A DNA stretch of 64,000 bases from Isochrysis galbana. Taxonomy: Eukaryota > Haptophyta > Isochrysidales > Isochrysidaceae. The notes under the pieces were generated by a model. The model was not told the origin of the DNA, did no database searches, and was given only the letters and a program-made list of their open reading frames with translations. Of this stretch, positions 1 to 10,812 are shown piece after piece; within the stretch, counting starts at the first letter, position 1; every line of letters starts with the position of its first letter. Made by a program: the position numbers and the translations under genes. The DNA lies in NCBI GenBank assembly GCA_018136815.1, contig CM030933.1:3812106-3876105 (forward strand), in the 5' to 3' direction.

Positions 1-13
1 TCTTACGACGTGG

Positions 14-3000
14 ATGGTGGCCGAGTGCGCTATCGGTGCTGCGGACGCAGTCTTCTACGCCGAGGCATTGGCAGAGGATGGATTCGACTCAGCGCTTGCT
101 ATCGCCGAGATTGAGGATGGTGATTGGCCATCAGTCATCAAGAAGGGCCACCGGAAGACCATTCTTCGGATGGCGCAAAAGGCGCTGGGCGAGGGCCCGG
201 CGGCGCGAGCCGCTGCCCAAGCCCCCGCCAAGGCTGCGCCGCCGGCGCCGCCCCCAGCTGCTGCGCTACCGCAAGAGGAGGATGAGGAGGAGGAAAGTCT
301 GCCTGTGTTGCCGAAAAAGTCATCGATGGCGGAAGCTCTCATGGGCGACGACGATTCTGAGTCTGGAGAGGAGGAGCCACCATCGCGCCCGGCCACAACA
401 TCAGGGTTTGCGGCAGCTCTAATGGGTTCAAATGAGGAGGAGGATGACGACGACGAGGAAGAGGAACGGGGCGGCGAGGGCGTTGATGAGCTTGATAGCT
501 GGCTCCGGTCGATCGAGGTGCCTTCAGGCGTTGCGGCAGCTTATGCGAAGGCTATCTCTATCAAGGTGCAGGGGGGCCTGTCCGCCCTTCTCGATGCGGG
601 TCTTACAGCTAAAGCCCTTGAGGCCGCCGGGCTGAAGCCAGGCCACGCCTCGCTGGTTAAGGCGGAGGCTGCGTTCGCCAAGGATGTAGCGGCGCTCCCC
701 AACGCGCTCACGCCTCTCGCATCTTGGCTTGTATCGGCAGGGTTGCCGAGACTCGCGGCGTTGAGCTCGGCGGAGACGCTCTCGAGCGCTGGCTTGGGCA
801 CCATCGACGCGCTGCGCGCTGTCGACAGCAGCGCTCTTGGCAAGAAGCTGCTCGATGCGCCCATCGGCATGCGACGTGGTCATGCAGCCTTGGTGGCGGT
901 CGCTCTTGGAGCGGTTTTGCCTCCATGTGACGAGGCACAACATGTGGTACTTCCAGCTTTCGACTTTGGAGCCAGTCGGAAGCGCCGACACGGGCCGTCT
1001 TCACTACTGGCCATTTTCCCGCCCGACGACGATCTTCCCCTCTTTTTTTTCAAGAGGGACGAGCCTGAGCTCGCCGCGGCAGCCGCCGAGCTTGCCGCTG
1101 CAGCTGATGTCGCCGATGCCGAGCTAAGTTCCAAGTCGAAGAAGAAGAAAAAGGCCAAGACCAGCTTCGAGGACGATGAGGGGGAACCTCCCTCCGAGCC
1201 CAAGGCATCTAAGGTCGCCGTCGAGGAGGACGATGCGGAGTTCGACTTCAGCGCTAAGCCGAAGAAGAAGAAAAAACCGAAGGTCGACTTCGATGAGATT
1301 GATGAGCCTGCTTCTCCTGGCGACATCAGTACCAAGCCCAAGAAGAAGAAGAAAGTCAAGGCTGTTTTCGGAGCAGAGTCCGACTCTGACGTGGGCTTTG
1401 ACTTTGGGGTGGACACCAAGAAGGATAAGAAAAAGAAGGCGGAGGCCATCTCCGGCTCGGATGATGACATTGGCTTCTCTTTCAAAAGCACTGCGAAGGA
1501 AGAGGCTAAGCCGTCGAAACCCGAAAAGGAGGACAAGAAAAAGAGGAAAAGCAAGGAGAAGGCCAAGGCGGCAGAGGAGGATGGCCCGGGAGGTGCCGAC
1601 GACGCCGAAATAGCCGCAATGCTTGCTGAGCTCGAGGCTGGAAGGGACGAGGCCGCTCTCAAGTTGGCCATCGAGTCAAGGCGCAACGCCTTGGATGCGG
1701 AGGCTGTCGGCTCGTCCGCTGAGGGCAACCGTGTGCCTGACGACGGGAGCGAGGACGGCGACGAGGATGGCGGAGGCGGCATCAGCGCGATGGCCGGCGC
1801 AAAGAAAGGCAAGAAGGACAAGAAGAAGAAGAAGAAGGGTAAGGCCGAGGCAGACATCGAGGACGAGGATGATGAAATGGCGCTTCTCGAGAGGCTGGCA
1901 GCCGAGAACGCAGCGCTCCGGGGCGAGGACACCCCGGACACCAAGGACAAGAAGAAGAAGAAGAAGAAGAAGGGAGGCGGCGATGAGGCGGGAGATGGCG
2001 CCGAAGGCGTTGGTGAAGAAGCTGAGGGAGTTGCTGCGAGCGACGCTCCGGCCGTCCAGGATGATGCCCACGGGGACGGCGCTGGAGATGAGGAGGGCGA
2101 CGAGGTTGGCGCCGACGGCAAACAGCTTTCCAAAGCCCAGAAGAAGAAGCTCAAGGCGAAGCAGAAGAAGACCGAGGAAGACAAGAGCAAGGACAAGCCT
2201 AAGAGTGCGATCGCCGAAAAGCTGCGTGCCGCTCAAGAGGCACGTGCCCGCGAAGAGAAGGCGATGAATCTCTATCTCGAACTCGCAGACGAGGCCCAAC
2301 GGTTGGACAAGGCCCTCTCGATCGTCCGACTGGGCGACAAGGCCCTACGCAAGCTCGACTCAGCCGATGTGTCCAAAGAGGTAGACGATCTCCTCGCGCG
2401 TTGCGAGGAGGCGGCAGCCGAATTCGAGGACAACGAGCGCATCGTCAAGATCCACGGCGCGGTAATTGAGCTGCGTAGTGCGATGACCCAACAGATCGAG
2501 ATCGAGGAACGCCGGCGCAAGGCACGTGAAAAGGAGAAGGAGCGCAAGGAGAGAATGCGTGCCGAGGGCAAGTTGCTCACAAAGGCTGAGAAGGAGAAGG
2601 CCATCAAGCAGCAAGCCTTCCTCGCGACCCTGGGCAAGACTGGAGCCGTCGCAGGCGAGCAGGAAGACGGTGATGGCGCACCCCGTAAGCGCGTGGTATA
2701 CGCCAATCGAAAAAAGCTCGCCAAGAAAACCGGGGATGAGGTTGCGACTATGGGCAGCGCGGCCGAGAGTGAGGAGGCAGCGCCAACGGACAAGGTAGAG
2801 GATGAGGCTGCGGCTGTGCCACCGTCGACTGACGTTGGTGGCCCAGGAGAGGGAAGCAATGACGCAGATAGAGACAACGACGCGGAGGTATCCGAGGAGG
2901 ATTGGGACGCAGTCGACTTGGACGCCAAGATCGCTGCGTCGGGCATCAAAGCGGACTCTGACTCCGAGGAAGAGGAGTTCACGTTCGCGCCGTCTTTATC

Positions 3001-5077
3001 GTCTAAGCTCGCGGCACTTGCCGATGAGACGAAGAAAGCAAAGGAGGATGCTGAGCGAGCTGCTCAGGCCAAGCTCGACAAGCTATACAACTTCAAGGCA
3101 AAAGAAGGCGAGGAGGGGTCAGATGACGATGACGACTCGGACTCCGATGACGATTCGGAAGAGGAGGATGAGCTGGAGGCCGGCAAGGCGGCCGCGCGTG
3201 CGGAGCGAGAAGCACGCACCAAGGTGGCGATGGAGGCGAGAACGCCCGAACGACTGCGTTCCCCCATTTGCTGCATCATGGGCCACGTCGACACCGGCAA
3301 GACGAAGCTATTGGACAACATTCGGCGGACCCACGTGCAAGACGGCGAGGCGGGTGGCATCACGCAGCAGATCGGCGCCTCGTTCTTCCCGAACGAGACG
3401 CTCGTCGAGAGGATGGGCTCACTGTACATCAAGCAGAAGGTCAACGTGCGCGTGCCTGGTCTACTAATCATCGACACGCCCGGCCACGAGTCGTTCTCTA
3501 ACCTGCGCTCGCGCGGCTCATCGCTCTGTGACATCGCAATCTTAGTCATCGACATCATGCACGGGCTCGAGCCGCAGACGATCGAGTCGATGAATATGCT
3601 CCGTTCGAAGCAGACCCCCTTTGTGATCGCCTTGAATAAGGTGGATCGCCTGTACGGCTGGAACCATGTGAAAGACCGCCCTTTTATTGAAGCCATCGAG
3701 GAGCAGGATGACTCGGTCAAGCGCGAGTTTGAGCATCGCGCATCGGCGATCCTTCTCTCGATTGCGGAGCAAGGACTTAACGCGCAGCTCTACTATCGGA
3801 ATAAAGACCCGCGCGAATATATCTCACTCTGCCCTACATCGGCGCACACCGGCGAGGGCGTGGCCGACATCCTGATGAATCTCGTCGGCATGACGCAAAA
3901 GATGTTCGTCGACCGCATCATGTGGACACCGATGGTTCAGTGCACTGTCCTCGAAGTGAAGGTGATCGAGGGGCTGGGAGCGACCGCCGACGTCATTCTT
4001 GCCAATGGCACGTTGAAGCGTGGTGACCGCATCGTCATGTGTGGCTTCGGCGGGCCTGTCGTAACGCGCGTTCGTGATTTGCTCACGCCGCGCCCCCTTC
4101 GCGAGCTGCGCGTCAAGACGGACTACATTCACCACCAGCAAATCGACGGTGCGGCCGGCATCAAGATCTGCGCCAACCACCTCGATAACGTAGTGGCGGG
4201 CTCAGCTTGCCTCGTGCCCTTCACTGATGTTCCATATGACCTGGAGGTTCTCAAGGAAGACGCGATGCAAGACCTTAACAAGTTGGCCAAGGCAGCTTCG
4301 GAGGTCAATGGCGGGCTTGGTGTCTATGCAGTGGCATCCACGCTTGGCTCGCTCGAGGCGTTGCTTGAATTCCTCAAAACTTCCAAGATTCCTGTCTCCG
4401 CGGTCAACATCGGCCCAATTCACAAGAAGGACATTATCAAGGCGTCCATAATGCACGAGTTCAAACCTGAGTACGCGACTATTCTCGCCTTCGATGTCAA
4501 TGTTACCAAGGAGGCCGAGATCCAGGCCAAGGAGTCTCAGGTGAAAATATTCACGGCGGAGATTATCTATCATCTGTTCGACAAATTCACTGCCTACATG
4601 GCCGACGTACGCCGTGAGCAGCAAGAGAAGGCGGCGACGACTGCTGTCTTCCCAGTGATTTGTGAGATCTCTTCACCGGACCACGTGTGGTGCCGCGGTG
4701 GCGGCGGCGATCCCATCCTCGTCGGTCTGCACGTCAAAGAAGGGACTCTCAAGCGCGGCACACCCCTCTGCGTCGAACGACGCGGACAAAAAGACCCAGA
4801 GACTGGCCTCCAGGCCTACCTTGACATTGGCCGTGTTATGTCTATGGAGGTCGACCACAAGCCAGCCGATGCCGTCAAGGCAGGAAAGAGTGCTGCGGTG
4901 AAAATCGACGCGGTTACGTCCATTGCGTACGGCCGACAATTCGACCATACGTACCCGTTGTATGCGCGTGTGACACGCCGCTCCATCGATGCCATCAAGG
5001 AGTTCTTCAAGGAGGACCTCGGCAAGGACGATTGGGCCTTGCTTCTAAAGCTCAAGAAGCAATACGGCGTCATCTGA
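14..5077 (+). CDS. EIF5B: Translation initiation factor eIF5B (IF2-type GTPase) with extended N-terminus
   Basis: eIF5B is the cytosolic GTPase that joins the 60S subunit to the initiation complex. The intronless frame encodes 1687 residues. The GTPase core starts near residue 1085: P-loop GHVDTGKT (~1090), switch segment GGITQQIG, DTPGHE (~1154) and NKVD (~1208), followed by the domain II-IV region to the C-terminus, ending KKQYGVI. Residues ~350-1080 are low-complexity Lys/Glu/Asp with many poly-Lys runs, as is usual for eukaryotic eIF5B N-termini. Unusual are three helical segments rich in Leu, Ala and Gly at ~10-60, ~160-220 and ~230-300 that look like SAM-type repeats (inference). The frame is open to the left edge of the window, so an upstream start cannot be excluded. 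Family assignment is very secure; the N-terminal domain reading is tentative. Confidence 0.95.
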   Translation: MVAECAIGAADAVFYAEALAEDGFDSALAIAEIEDGDWPSVIKKGHRKTILRMAQKALGEGPAARAAAQAPAKAAPPAPPPAAALPQEEDEEEESLPVLPKKSSMAEALMGDDDSESGEEEPPSRPATTSGFAAALMGSNEEEDDDDEEEERGGEGVDELDSWLRSIEVPSGVAAAYAKAISIKVQGGLSALLDAGLTAKALEAAGLKPGHASLVKAEAAFAKDVAALPNALTPLASWLVSAGLPRLAALSSAETLSSAGLGTIDALRAVDSSALGKKLLDAPIGMRRGHAALVAVALGAVLPPCDEAQHVVLPAFDFGASRKRRHGPSSLLAIFPPDDDLPLFFFKRDEPELAAAAAELAAAADVADAELSSKSKKKKKAKTSFEDDEGEPPSEPKASKVAVEEDDAEFDFSAKPKKKKKPKVDFDEIDEPASPGDISTKPKKKKKVKAVFGAESDSDVGFDFGVDTKKDKKKKAEAISGSDDDIGFSFKSTAKEEAKPSKPEKEDKKKRKSKEKAKAAEEDGPGGADDAEIAAMLAELEAGRDEAALKLAIESRRNALDAEAVGSSAEGNRVPDDGSEDGDEDGGGGISAMAGAKKGKKDKKKKKKGKAEADIEDEDDEMALLERLAAENAALRGEDTPDTKDKKKKKKKKGGGDEAGDGAEGVGEEAEGVAASDAPAVQDDAHGDGAGDEEGDEVGADGKQLSKAQKKKLKAKQKKTEEDKSKDKPKSAIAEKLRAAQEARAREEKAMNLYLELADEAQRLDKALSIVRLGDKALRKLDSADVSKEVDDLLARCEEAAAEFEDNERIVKIHGAVIELRSAMTQQIEIEERRRKAREKEKERKERMRAEGKLLTKAEKEKAIKQQAFLATLGKTGAVAGEQEDGDGAPRKRVVYANRKKLAKKTGDEVATMGSAAESEEAAPTDKVEDEAAAVPPSTDVGGPGEGSNDADRDNDAEVSEEDWDAVDLDAKIAASGIKADSDSEEEEFTFAPSLSSKLAALADETKKAKEDAERAAQAKLDKLYNFKAKEGEEGSDDDDDSDSDDDSEEEDELEAGKAAARAEREARTKVAMEARTPERLRSPICCIMGHVDTGKTKLLDNIRRTHVQDGEAGGITQQIGASFFPNETLVERMGSLYIKQKVNVRVPGLLIIDTPGHESFSNLRSRGSSLCDIAILVIDIMHGLEPQTIESMNMLRSKQTPFVIALNKVDRLYGWNHVKDRPFIEAIEEQDDSVKREFEHRASAILLSIAEQGLNAQLYYRNKDPREYISLCPTSAHTGEGVADILMNLVGMTQKMFVDRIMWTPMVQCTVLEVKVIEGLGATADVILANGTLKRGDRIVMCGFGGPVVTRVRDLLTPRPLRELRVKTDYIHHQQIDGAAGIKICANHLDNVVAGSACLVPFTDVPYDLEVLKEDAMQDLNKLAKAASEVNGGLGVYAVASTLGSLEALLEFLKTSKIPVSAVNIGPIHKKDIIKASIMHEFKPEYATILAFDVNVTKEAEIQAKESQVKIFTAEIIYHLFDKFTAYMADVRREQQEKAATTAVFPVICEISSPDHVWCRGGGGDPILVGLHVKEGTLKRGTPLCVERRGQKDPETGLQAYLDIGRVMSMEVDHKPADAVKAGKSAAVKIDAVTSIAYGRQFDHTYPLYARVTRRSIDAIKEFFKEDLGKDDWALLLKLKKQYGVI

Positions 5078-6261
5078 GTGTTGCGATTCGATCAAGTAAA
5101 TCGTCGTAGCAGCCCGAGCACTTATGAGGCCAAGCGCGCGCTCTCTTATCTTGTTGCAGCGCACCATTGCCCTAGCCCATCCATGAGCAATTGGAGGTCA
5201 TTTAGGCTGATCGCTCTCCGCCTTCTTCATCGTTCTTGACCATTTTGAAATCTTTTCCGCTAGCACATCAGAGGTGTCTCTTTCAGGGATGGCTTAGTCA
5301 CTAGGTGGCGCTTGGAATTCCGCGTCCGATCCCGATGGGTCCCGGCCACCCCGCGAAGCTGTGTGTAGATGACCGGGCAGGGACGACTCATATTCGTTGT
5401 AGGGGGGTCGTACACTCAGATACTCTTTGGGAGACCTCAACCAGAGCGGAGGGCGTCTCTAGAGGTTGGGGGTTTGCAAAACGCACGGGGCGGGGGCAAA
5501 GGAGTGGGCCGCAATAGCGACTTGGGGTGCCCCCACCGCGGAAGAGTGAATTGGCGTCCTTACCACCGGGCGGAGGGGGTTGGGGCATCTCGCGTGACAC
5601 TGCATGAGATTGAGCGCGACCGGAGGGCGTTGGAGCGCATCGCGAGGTGCATAGATGGATAGCGCGGCGCTGGCCTAGTGTTGGGCCGTTGCCCGCTAAT
5701 ACTAATGCCAGTGACGCATTGTGTTCGGCGTCTTTCATCCAATTAGAAGCCGAATGTAGTATCCGGCGTGGACTGCCCAAATATAACAAAACCATTTCGT
5801 GTTCTCGCCCGTTCTCCTTGTTTTTTGTGACGAAGGAAAGCCAGGGCCACAAAGCTTTTTCAGATGCTTATTCTTAAAGTTCTGAAGCACTCGCTTGAGA
5901 TCGCAACACGTTACACCAAACATTCGACGCGTCATTTGATGCCAGATTCACAGCAACAGCAACCTCAAGTTGATTTCTTCGAGAAATGGGAGGCGCTTGA
6001 TATGACACATAAAATCGGAAAATCTCAGCTAAGTTTATACTTAGTTCAGCATGGGGGGAGACCAAAAGCGTTCAATTATCCCCATCCCTGCTAACACCTT
6101 TCATTGTCACCTGGAGGTTACTTGACTCAACTTGACACTTCACATGTTGAAACACACACGTGGTCTGACGCCATTCACTCGATTTGGGGCAGGGTCGATA
6201 TCTCGTTGAAATCACGATCCACGTCTCACACACAGCACTGATGAGTGTATGAGTGTATGTG
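5078..6261. other. Spacer after eIF5B; no gene recognised
   Basis: No frame here resembles a known protein. Positions 6029-6044 carry the hairpin CTAAGTTTATACTTAG followed by ...CATGG, a solitary copy of the 5' end of hairpin family A (see 13724). The segment 5440-5640 has loosely repeated GGAGGGxGT(T/C) stretches. Confidence 0.5.
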
Positions 6262-6522
6262 CGCAATGGGTCTTCCGCATAGACGCGGCACTCGATGGCC
6301 CATCCATGACGAGCAACCTGCGCAGGGCGGACGCTAAAAAGTAAGGTGTGAAGCGGCTGAGAGGGCGACGTGGACAACCGAGCTGTTCACTTCGGGAATC
6401 GCAGCCGCTCTAACGGGCGTTGTGCCAACGTCAGGCCGACGTGCGCGCCTGTTCTTGAGTAATGGACAGCTTCGTCTCCCCGGCGGCAACGCGGATCATC
6501 TCCTTCGGGCCGTTCATTTTTT
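6262..6522 (-). pseudogene. Relic of two exons of a biotin carboxylase (propionyl/methylcrotonyl/acetyl-CoA carboxylase type)
   Basis: On the minus strand a segment reads GPKEMIRVAAGETKLSITQE. After an intron-like gap ending TGCGCAG (6318-6320) the next exon reads GWAIECRVYAEDP. This pair is diagnostic of the biotin-carboxylase domain of biotin-dependent carboxylases (EMIRVA...GWA.ECRVYAEDP). Nothing upstream or downstream continues the domain: no ATP-grasp core and no biotinyl Lys motif. The 3' side of the first exon reads CAG followed by GCGCGC, which would be a GC donor or a decayed GT. Most likely a transposed or decayed gene fragment in a LINE-rich region; much less likely, part of an active gene with exons out of recognition range. 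Confidence 0.6.
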
Positions 6523-6554
6523 TGAGGGGGGGGGGAAGTAATAACCTCCTCGTC

Positions 6555-6725
6555 ATGCTCGCGGGTGCTCTTGCGCTGACTCTACTCGCGTCGGCGCAGC
6601 CGGCCCCACCGGCGCCCCCTCCCACCTCGCCCGCCTCCTTCCTCTGCCCCCCCGCGCGCAATCTCATCTTCTACCAGCCCTCGGGCGCGGTGGCCGTCGG
6701 GGACTGCCTCGACCTGATGGAGCAG
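6555..6725 (+). CDS. Candidate first exon of a secreted protein (partial)
   Basis: An ATG opens a frame beginning MLAGALALTLLASAQPAPPA, a strong signal-peptide shape with a hydrophobic core and a cleavable SAQ|P site, followed by a Pro-rich spacer and a Cys-containing segment ending DCLDLMEQ. The frame runs into CAG|GTGGAG at 6725/6726, a good 5' splice site in phase 0. No matching downstream exon is found before the minisatellite and LINE debris at 6950 onward, so the gene may be truncated. The product is unknown. Confidence 0.3.
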
Positions 6726-6959
6726 GTGGAGAGGGAGGGATGGAGGAGGGAACAGGACTGCGAACGGGTGGACAGATGACAATGTATTGATTGTAGCCAT
6801 CTGGTTGTTCGATGAGACGGAGATCCGGGGAAGTGGGTCGAGAGGAAGAGAGCAAAGGAGGATTGTGGTAAGGATGGACCACAATGGACCGTTCGACAGG
6901 AGGAAGGGTATCAAGATAGGAGAGGAATGACGGGACAGAGGATTCCAAAGATGTCATGA

Positions 6960-7345
6960 AGAGTGGAGGGACAGTGAAGGAGGAGGGAGGCGAGGGAGGC
7001 GAGGGAGGCGAGGGAGGCGAGGGAGGCGAGGGAGGCGAGGGAGGCGAGGGAGGCGAGGGAGGCGAGGGAGGCGAGGAGGGAGGCAAGGGAAGCGGAGAGG
7101 GAGAGAGGGAGGGAGAGAGGGAGGCAGGGAGGGAGAGAGGGAGGCAGGGAGGGAGAGAGGGAGGCAGGGAGGGGGCGCCCAACCCTCTTTGTGCATACAA
7201 CTGCCCACCCCACCGCATCACCGCATGCAACTGCCCAACTTCTCTGCATACAACTACCCTTTCTACTACAACTGCCCTTTCTACAACTGCCCTTTCTACA
7301 ACTTCCCCTTACTACAACTGCCCTTTCTACAACTGCGGAGGAGGC
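6960..7345. repeat. Minisatellites: 9-bp GGCGAGGGA array, then a CTACAACTGCCCTTT array
   Basis: Positions ~6988-7080 hold about ten copies of a 9-mer GGCGAGGGA, degenerating into GGGAGAGA/GGGAGGCA units to ~7170. Positions ~7250-7340 hold several copies of a ~15-bp unit CTACAACTGCCCTTT. These arrays abut the 5' side of the LINE fragment that follows. Confidence 0.85.
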
Positions 7346-8400
7346 TTCACCAGAATGTCCAACACCGTGCACACAAGGATTGACCGCATATACACGCCAA
7401 GCACAAGATCTATCATAGCATGGCAAAAGATCGGCCCACACCCCACCCTCTTCACGGGGAAAGGCTCCTCAGACCACCTTCCACTACTAGGGACGTTCGA
7501 CCTGATAGGGCACAATCCGGACCGGAGATACGACTTGCGCATAAATCTAGACCTACTTGACGACAAACGCATCAGAGCCACCATAAACCACATATGGAAG
7601 GCAAACATCAACGCCGACACGCCGGACCATCTTGTCGGGGAGGCATGGTACAAAGCAAAAAAGGCGGTCGCGTCATACCTGCTATGGCTAACGAAGAACA
7701 AAGAGGACCCCTCACCGACAACACCCCTCATAACGCAGCTGGCCCTACTAAGCATACAACTGGCCGACGAAGAACCAACCCGAGCAAGCTCGACAAAATA
7801 AGGGAACTCAATGTAGCAATCAGCACAACAAGATCGAAACGTACCCCCTCAAGGAGGACGGCCTTTGAGGCGCTCAAACACGAAGAAAGCATGACGAAGG
7901 AATTTTTCCGACGATTCCAAGCCAAGACCTCGAATCAAGCCATCCCCGAGCTCTACATTACAGCCAACTGGGAGGACCCGGGAGAACCCGATAGGACAAC
8001 AACTAAAGATGACCACGAGATCCGCAACCAACTGAGAAAATACTACGTGTGGCTCTACCAGGAAAGGGAAACAATGCGGGACAACGAACTCGAAGAGGCG
8101 CTCAAAGAGCACCCCCTCGCTGACAACGACTCAAAGCAACTGGAAGGCAAGATCACGATGGAGGAACTCGAATCGGCGATACACAGCATAGGTAGGGGCA
8201 AAAGCTCCGGGCCCGACGCGCTACCGGCGGAATTCTATTCTAGCTTCGTGACATTAGTGAAACACGACTTTCTGCGGATGCTAAACACGGCGGGCGAAAG
8301 GGGAGCGGGAGTGGGGCAAGGGCGATGTCAGGGGGTGTCCCCAGCGAGAGGGACGAGAGATAGCAGAATAGTAGGCACCTTCAAGAATATTTTTTTTCGC
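7345..8400 (+). mobile_element. LINE-type (non-LTR) retrotransposon fragment: endonuclease end and start of reverse transcriptase, broken
   Basis: The first frame (to 7801) ends an APE-type endonuclease: RIDRIYTP, then GKGSSDHLPL, the conserved SDHxxL motif. After a +1 frame change near 7770-7800 a second frame carries the linker and the first reverse-transcriptase block, SIGRGKSSGPDALPAEFY. The frame then jumps near 8305 from RT sequence directly to a 3' tail (GGGGCAAGGGCGATGTCAGG ... CTTCAAGAATATTTTTTTT). The same tail closes the LINE copy at 33981. So this copy has a frameshift and an internal deletion removing most of the RT. The L1/Tx1-like grouping is inferred from motif style. Confidence 0.85.
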
Positions 8401-9294
8401 GGGTGAGAAACGAGGCCCGTATGTCTAGGTCCATAAAATAATAAAATAATTAATGTTATATCCTAGCCAACCCCACTAGCTAATTGGACACAACTTTTCC
8501 GTCCCGGAATCCCGCCATGCCTGACGAGCCAGGTGTCCGAGTGCTACCGGGGAGAGGGGGCACTGCCCCCTCCCCTCGATATTTGTCCTCCCCCTAGTGC
8601 ACGCACCGACCCCGCGCACCCCAGCACGTCCTCTCCTCGAGTCCACGCTGGGGGAAAACCCCTTTCGGGTAAAACAACGCAGGGGGGGGGGGGGGGCACT
8701 CGTGAATAGGAGCCCAGAAACGCTAATCTCTCCTCGCCTAAGCGAGTGGCCGCGGCGAGCCGCGGCCCTTCCCTCCTGGTTCTAGTGCCCCCGTCTTCTC
8801 TTACCCAAACGGGGCGAGAAGACACGTAAACGCCGGAGGGGAGAGCTGCCACTCCCCCCTCCCCTCCCTCTTCCCTCTTCCTCCTCTCTTCCCTGCGGCT
8901 CTGGCCCATGGCGCGCGCTTGCGGCCCCTCTTCAGGTCCCCAGGAGGCCTGCAGGGGCCTGGGAGCACAGCTCAGGGGGCAGGTGAGGCTGGGGCATGGC
9001 CCTGGCCCCTCCTGCCTCTCCCTCGCTGGCTCTCGAGCCCCTGCCGGTCGACAGGAGCTGGCTGGGGGCTCCTGATCAGGGGGGCCCAGGGGGAGGAGGG
9101 GTTGGTCAGAGCGAGAAGCAGGCCAACGCGGGCCAGGGCGTGCGATCTGTGCCCGACTCTCAGGGAGAGTCTGGGCAGTCTGGGTGAGCCCCCCCTACAT
9201 GCCAAGAGGCAGCGCAGGGGGGTGGATGGTTCTCGCCCCCCATGAGGGGAGTCGAGAGAGTGGGGGGGGCGCGAGGCCTCCCTCCATGGCGACC
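8401..9294. repeat. GC-rich retroelement debris
   Basis: No gene. Positions ~8900-9260 carry the GC-rich core shared by hairpin families A and C: the segment around CAGCTCAGGGGGCAG, GAGGCTGGGGC and CTGCCTCTCCCTCGCTGG. Around 8560-8900 are G/C runs and short direct repeats. Long open frames here are low-complexity. Confidence 0.6.
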
Positions 9295-9515
9295 AATCAT
9301 AAGATTAGTGTGTCTAGGTCCCTAAAGTATACGAGGGCCTCCTTCTTCCAAAAGGTCGGTAGAGTGCCGGGTTGCCCATGAGGCTTCCCGTGAGTGTTTT
9401 TATTGGAATCGTGGAGAGAACAGCGCCTCTTCCTAGTCCGGTTCGACAGAACCATGCGTCTAGCGCATGTTTCCAGGTCGCTTTCCTTGCGTTTAAGTAG
9501 TTCAGGATCCACTTA
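9295..9515 (-). mobile_element. LINE fragment: region C-terminal to reverse transcriptase
   Basis: The minus strand reads ATWKHALDAWFCRTGLG ... GNPALYRPF, then in a shifted frame FWKKEALVYFRDLD. This matches the thumb/C-terminal stretch of L1/Tx1-type polyproteins (TWK.AL.AW ... NP.....FWKK....I.DL). A one-base frame change separates the halves, so the copy is dead. Confidence 0.55.
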
Positions 9516-9639
9516 GATTATTGAATGAAGGGCTTTGGCATGGGTCGGCCAGTGCAGGAGCCCCAGCCCCATTGTCCTGGTCGCGCTTTTCTCGTGAGAT
9601 GTCTTGGCATTCCTCATAATCATAACGGCGGAAGCACTA

Positions 9640-10005
9640 ACACGAAGACGAAATTCTAGAAGGCATAAGAATCAACGGCGCCGAACTAATAAAGATAAAC
9701 CAGTTCGCCGGCACGACACGCAGCTGCTTGCCTTCAACTACCAAAGCCTGACCGGCTCGCTCGAATGGGTTGGCAGATACGCGGCCGCCTCGTGCGGTGA
9801 ACCGAACGACCAAAAATTTGAGGGACTCCGAATGGGCTCCACGAAAGGAAAGCCCCCCCCCCCCCCCGGAATTCCGTAAATTCAAGTGGCTCAAAGGAAG
9901 CGAGCATGCGACCATATTAGGCGTAACCCTAGGAGGCCCACATGCCATTAAACACTTTTGGAGGAGACTAGCCGGCAAAATAGATAAGAAAGTGACCACA
10001 TACGC
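9640..10005 (+). mobile_element. LINE fragment: reverse-transcriptase catalytic and thumb blocks, mutated
   Basis: Reads LEGIRINGAELIKINQFAGTT, which corresponds to the RT block normally ending FADDT. The catalytic Asp-Asp is replaced by Gly-Thr. After frame disruptions and a C-run at 9861 the thumb-like FKWLKGSEHATILGVTLGG is recognisable. Not functional. Confidence 0.65.
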
Positions 10006-10812
10006 ACCGATCGGGTCGACGGGAGTGGCGTGCGTGGGCGACTGGGCGGAGGGTCCGCGGCTGTCGCCTTGGCGTACCGGAGAGAGCTTTCCGTCGTCTT
10101 GGTCACCATGGCTCTCGTCGTTGGGACTTTGCGGCCTGGCAGCGGGCGGGCGACTCGGCGACGGGCGGGGTACGGCTAGGGGTGCGCGACGGCCGTTGCG
10201 GCCACGACTGTGGACTCGACGTGGAGATCTAGCGCGTGGTGTTTTCCGGGGGACGGTGAAGCGAGGGAGCGCGACTTGCTGGCCACAGGGCTTGATCGCG
10301 GGGTCCCATACGAACACGCGCACGATCGCGACGAAGCTTGATCGGCCGGCCGCCTAGTGACGCGGGAGGATGGGGAGAACGAGGGCGTTGGGCGCGGGCA
10401 GACTCAGCCCACCTTCATGAACCTCGACATCTAGTGCCCCTTTGTAGCGCACAAGGGGAGTTGCAGAAAGGTGGGATAAAAGGGTGAGTGGCGGAGAACG
10501 CGCGGGCAGGGGCGTCACTTCTGAGAATCCAATGCTGAATATTTAAGTGTTCTTATTCTTCGACCTATTGTGCAACATCGCACCTTGAGCTAGCGCATGA
10601 TAACTCTACTCAGGCCTGCCATCCTCTTCTTTGACGGCAGCCGCTAGAGCTTGTTCACGTCCTTGTCGCAAAGAATCATTGTGGGGATCCACCTGAGCGC
10701 CATAGGAATATGCAGGTGTGGATGCGCACGCATCTTGTCGCACGATGTGGTCGAGGCATCACACGCCATGGCGGTGATTCCAATCATCAGGTTGTGGCAC
10801 TGGAGCCCCCGG
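10006..10812. other. Non-coding spacer with a retroelement 3' tail
   Basis: No recognisable gene. Positions ~10430-10490 (CCCCTTTGTAGCGCACAAGGGGAG ...) match the 3' tail seen at 21940-22000, 45400-45520 (reverse) and 47260-47320, where a small stem-loop follows a ...GTAGxGCACxxGGGGAG motif. Confidence 0.4.

Noticed and set aside
880-2196. 438-residue minus-strand frame within eIF5B, rich in Ser/Phe/Leu
   Set aside because: It is the antisense of the poly-Lys/Glu coding region; AAG/GAG codons read as CTT/CTC, leaving no stops by composition.
6960-7340. Continuous protein joining the Glu/Gly repeat (KEEGGEGGEGG) to the LINE endonuclease
   Set aside because: The repeat is a 9-bp minisatellite that happens to be in frame; the endonuclease homology starts only near 7345.
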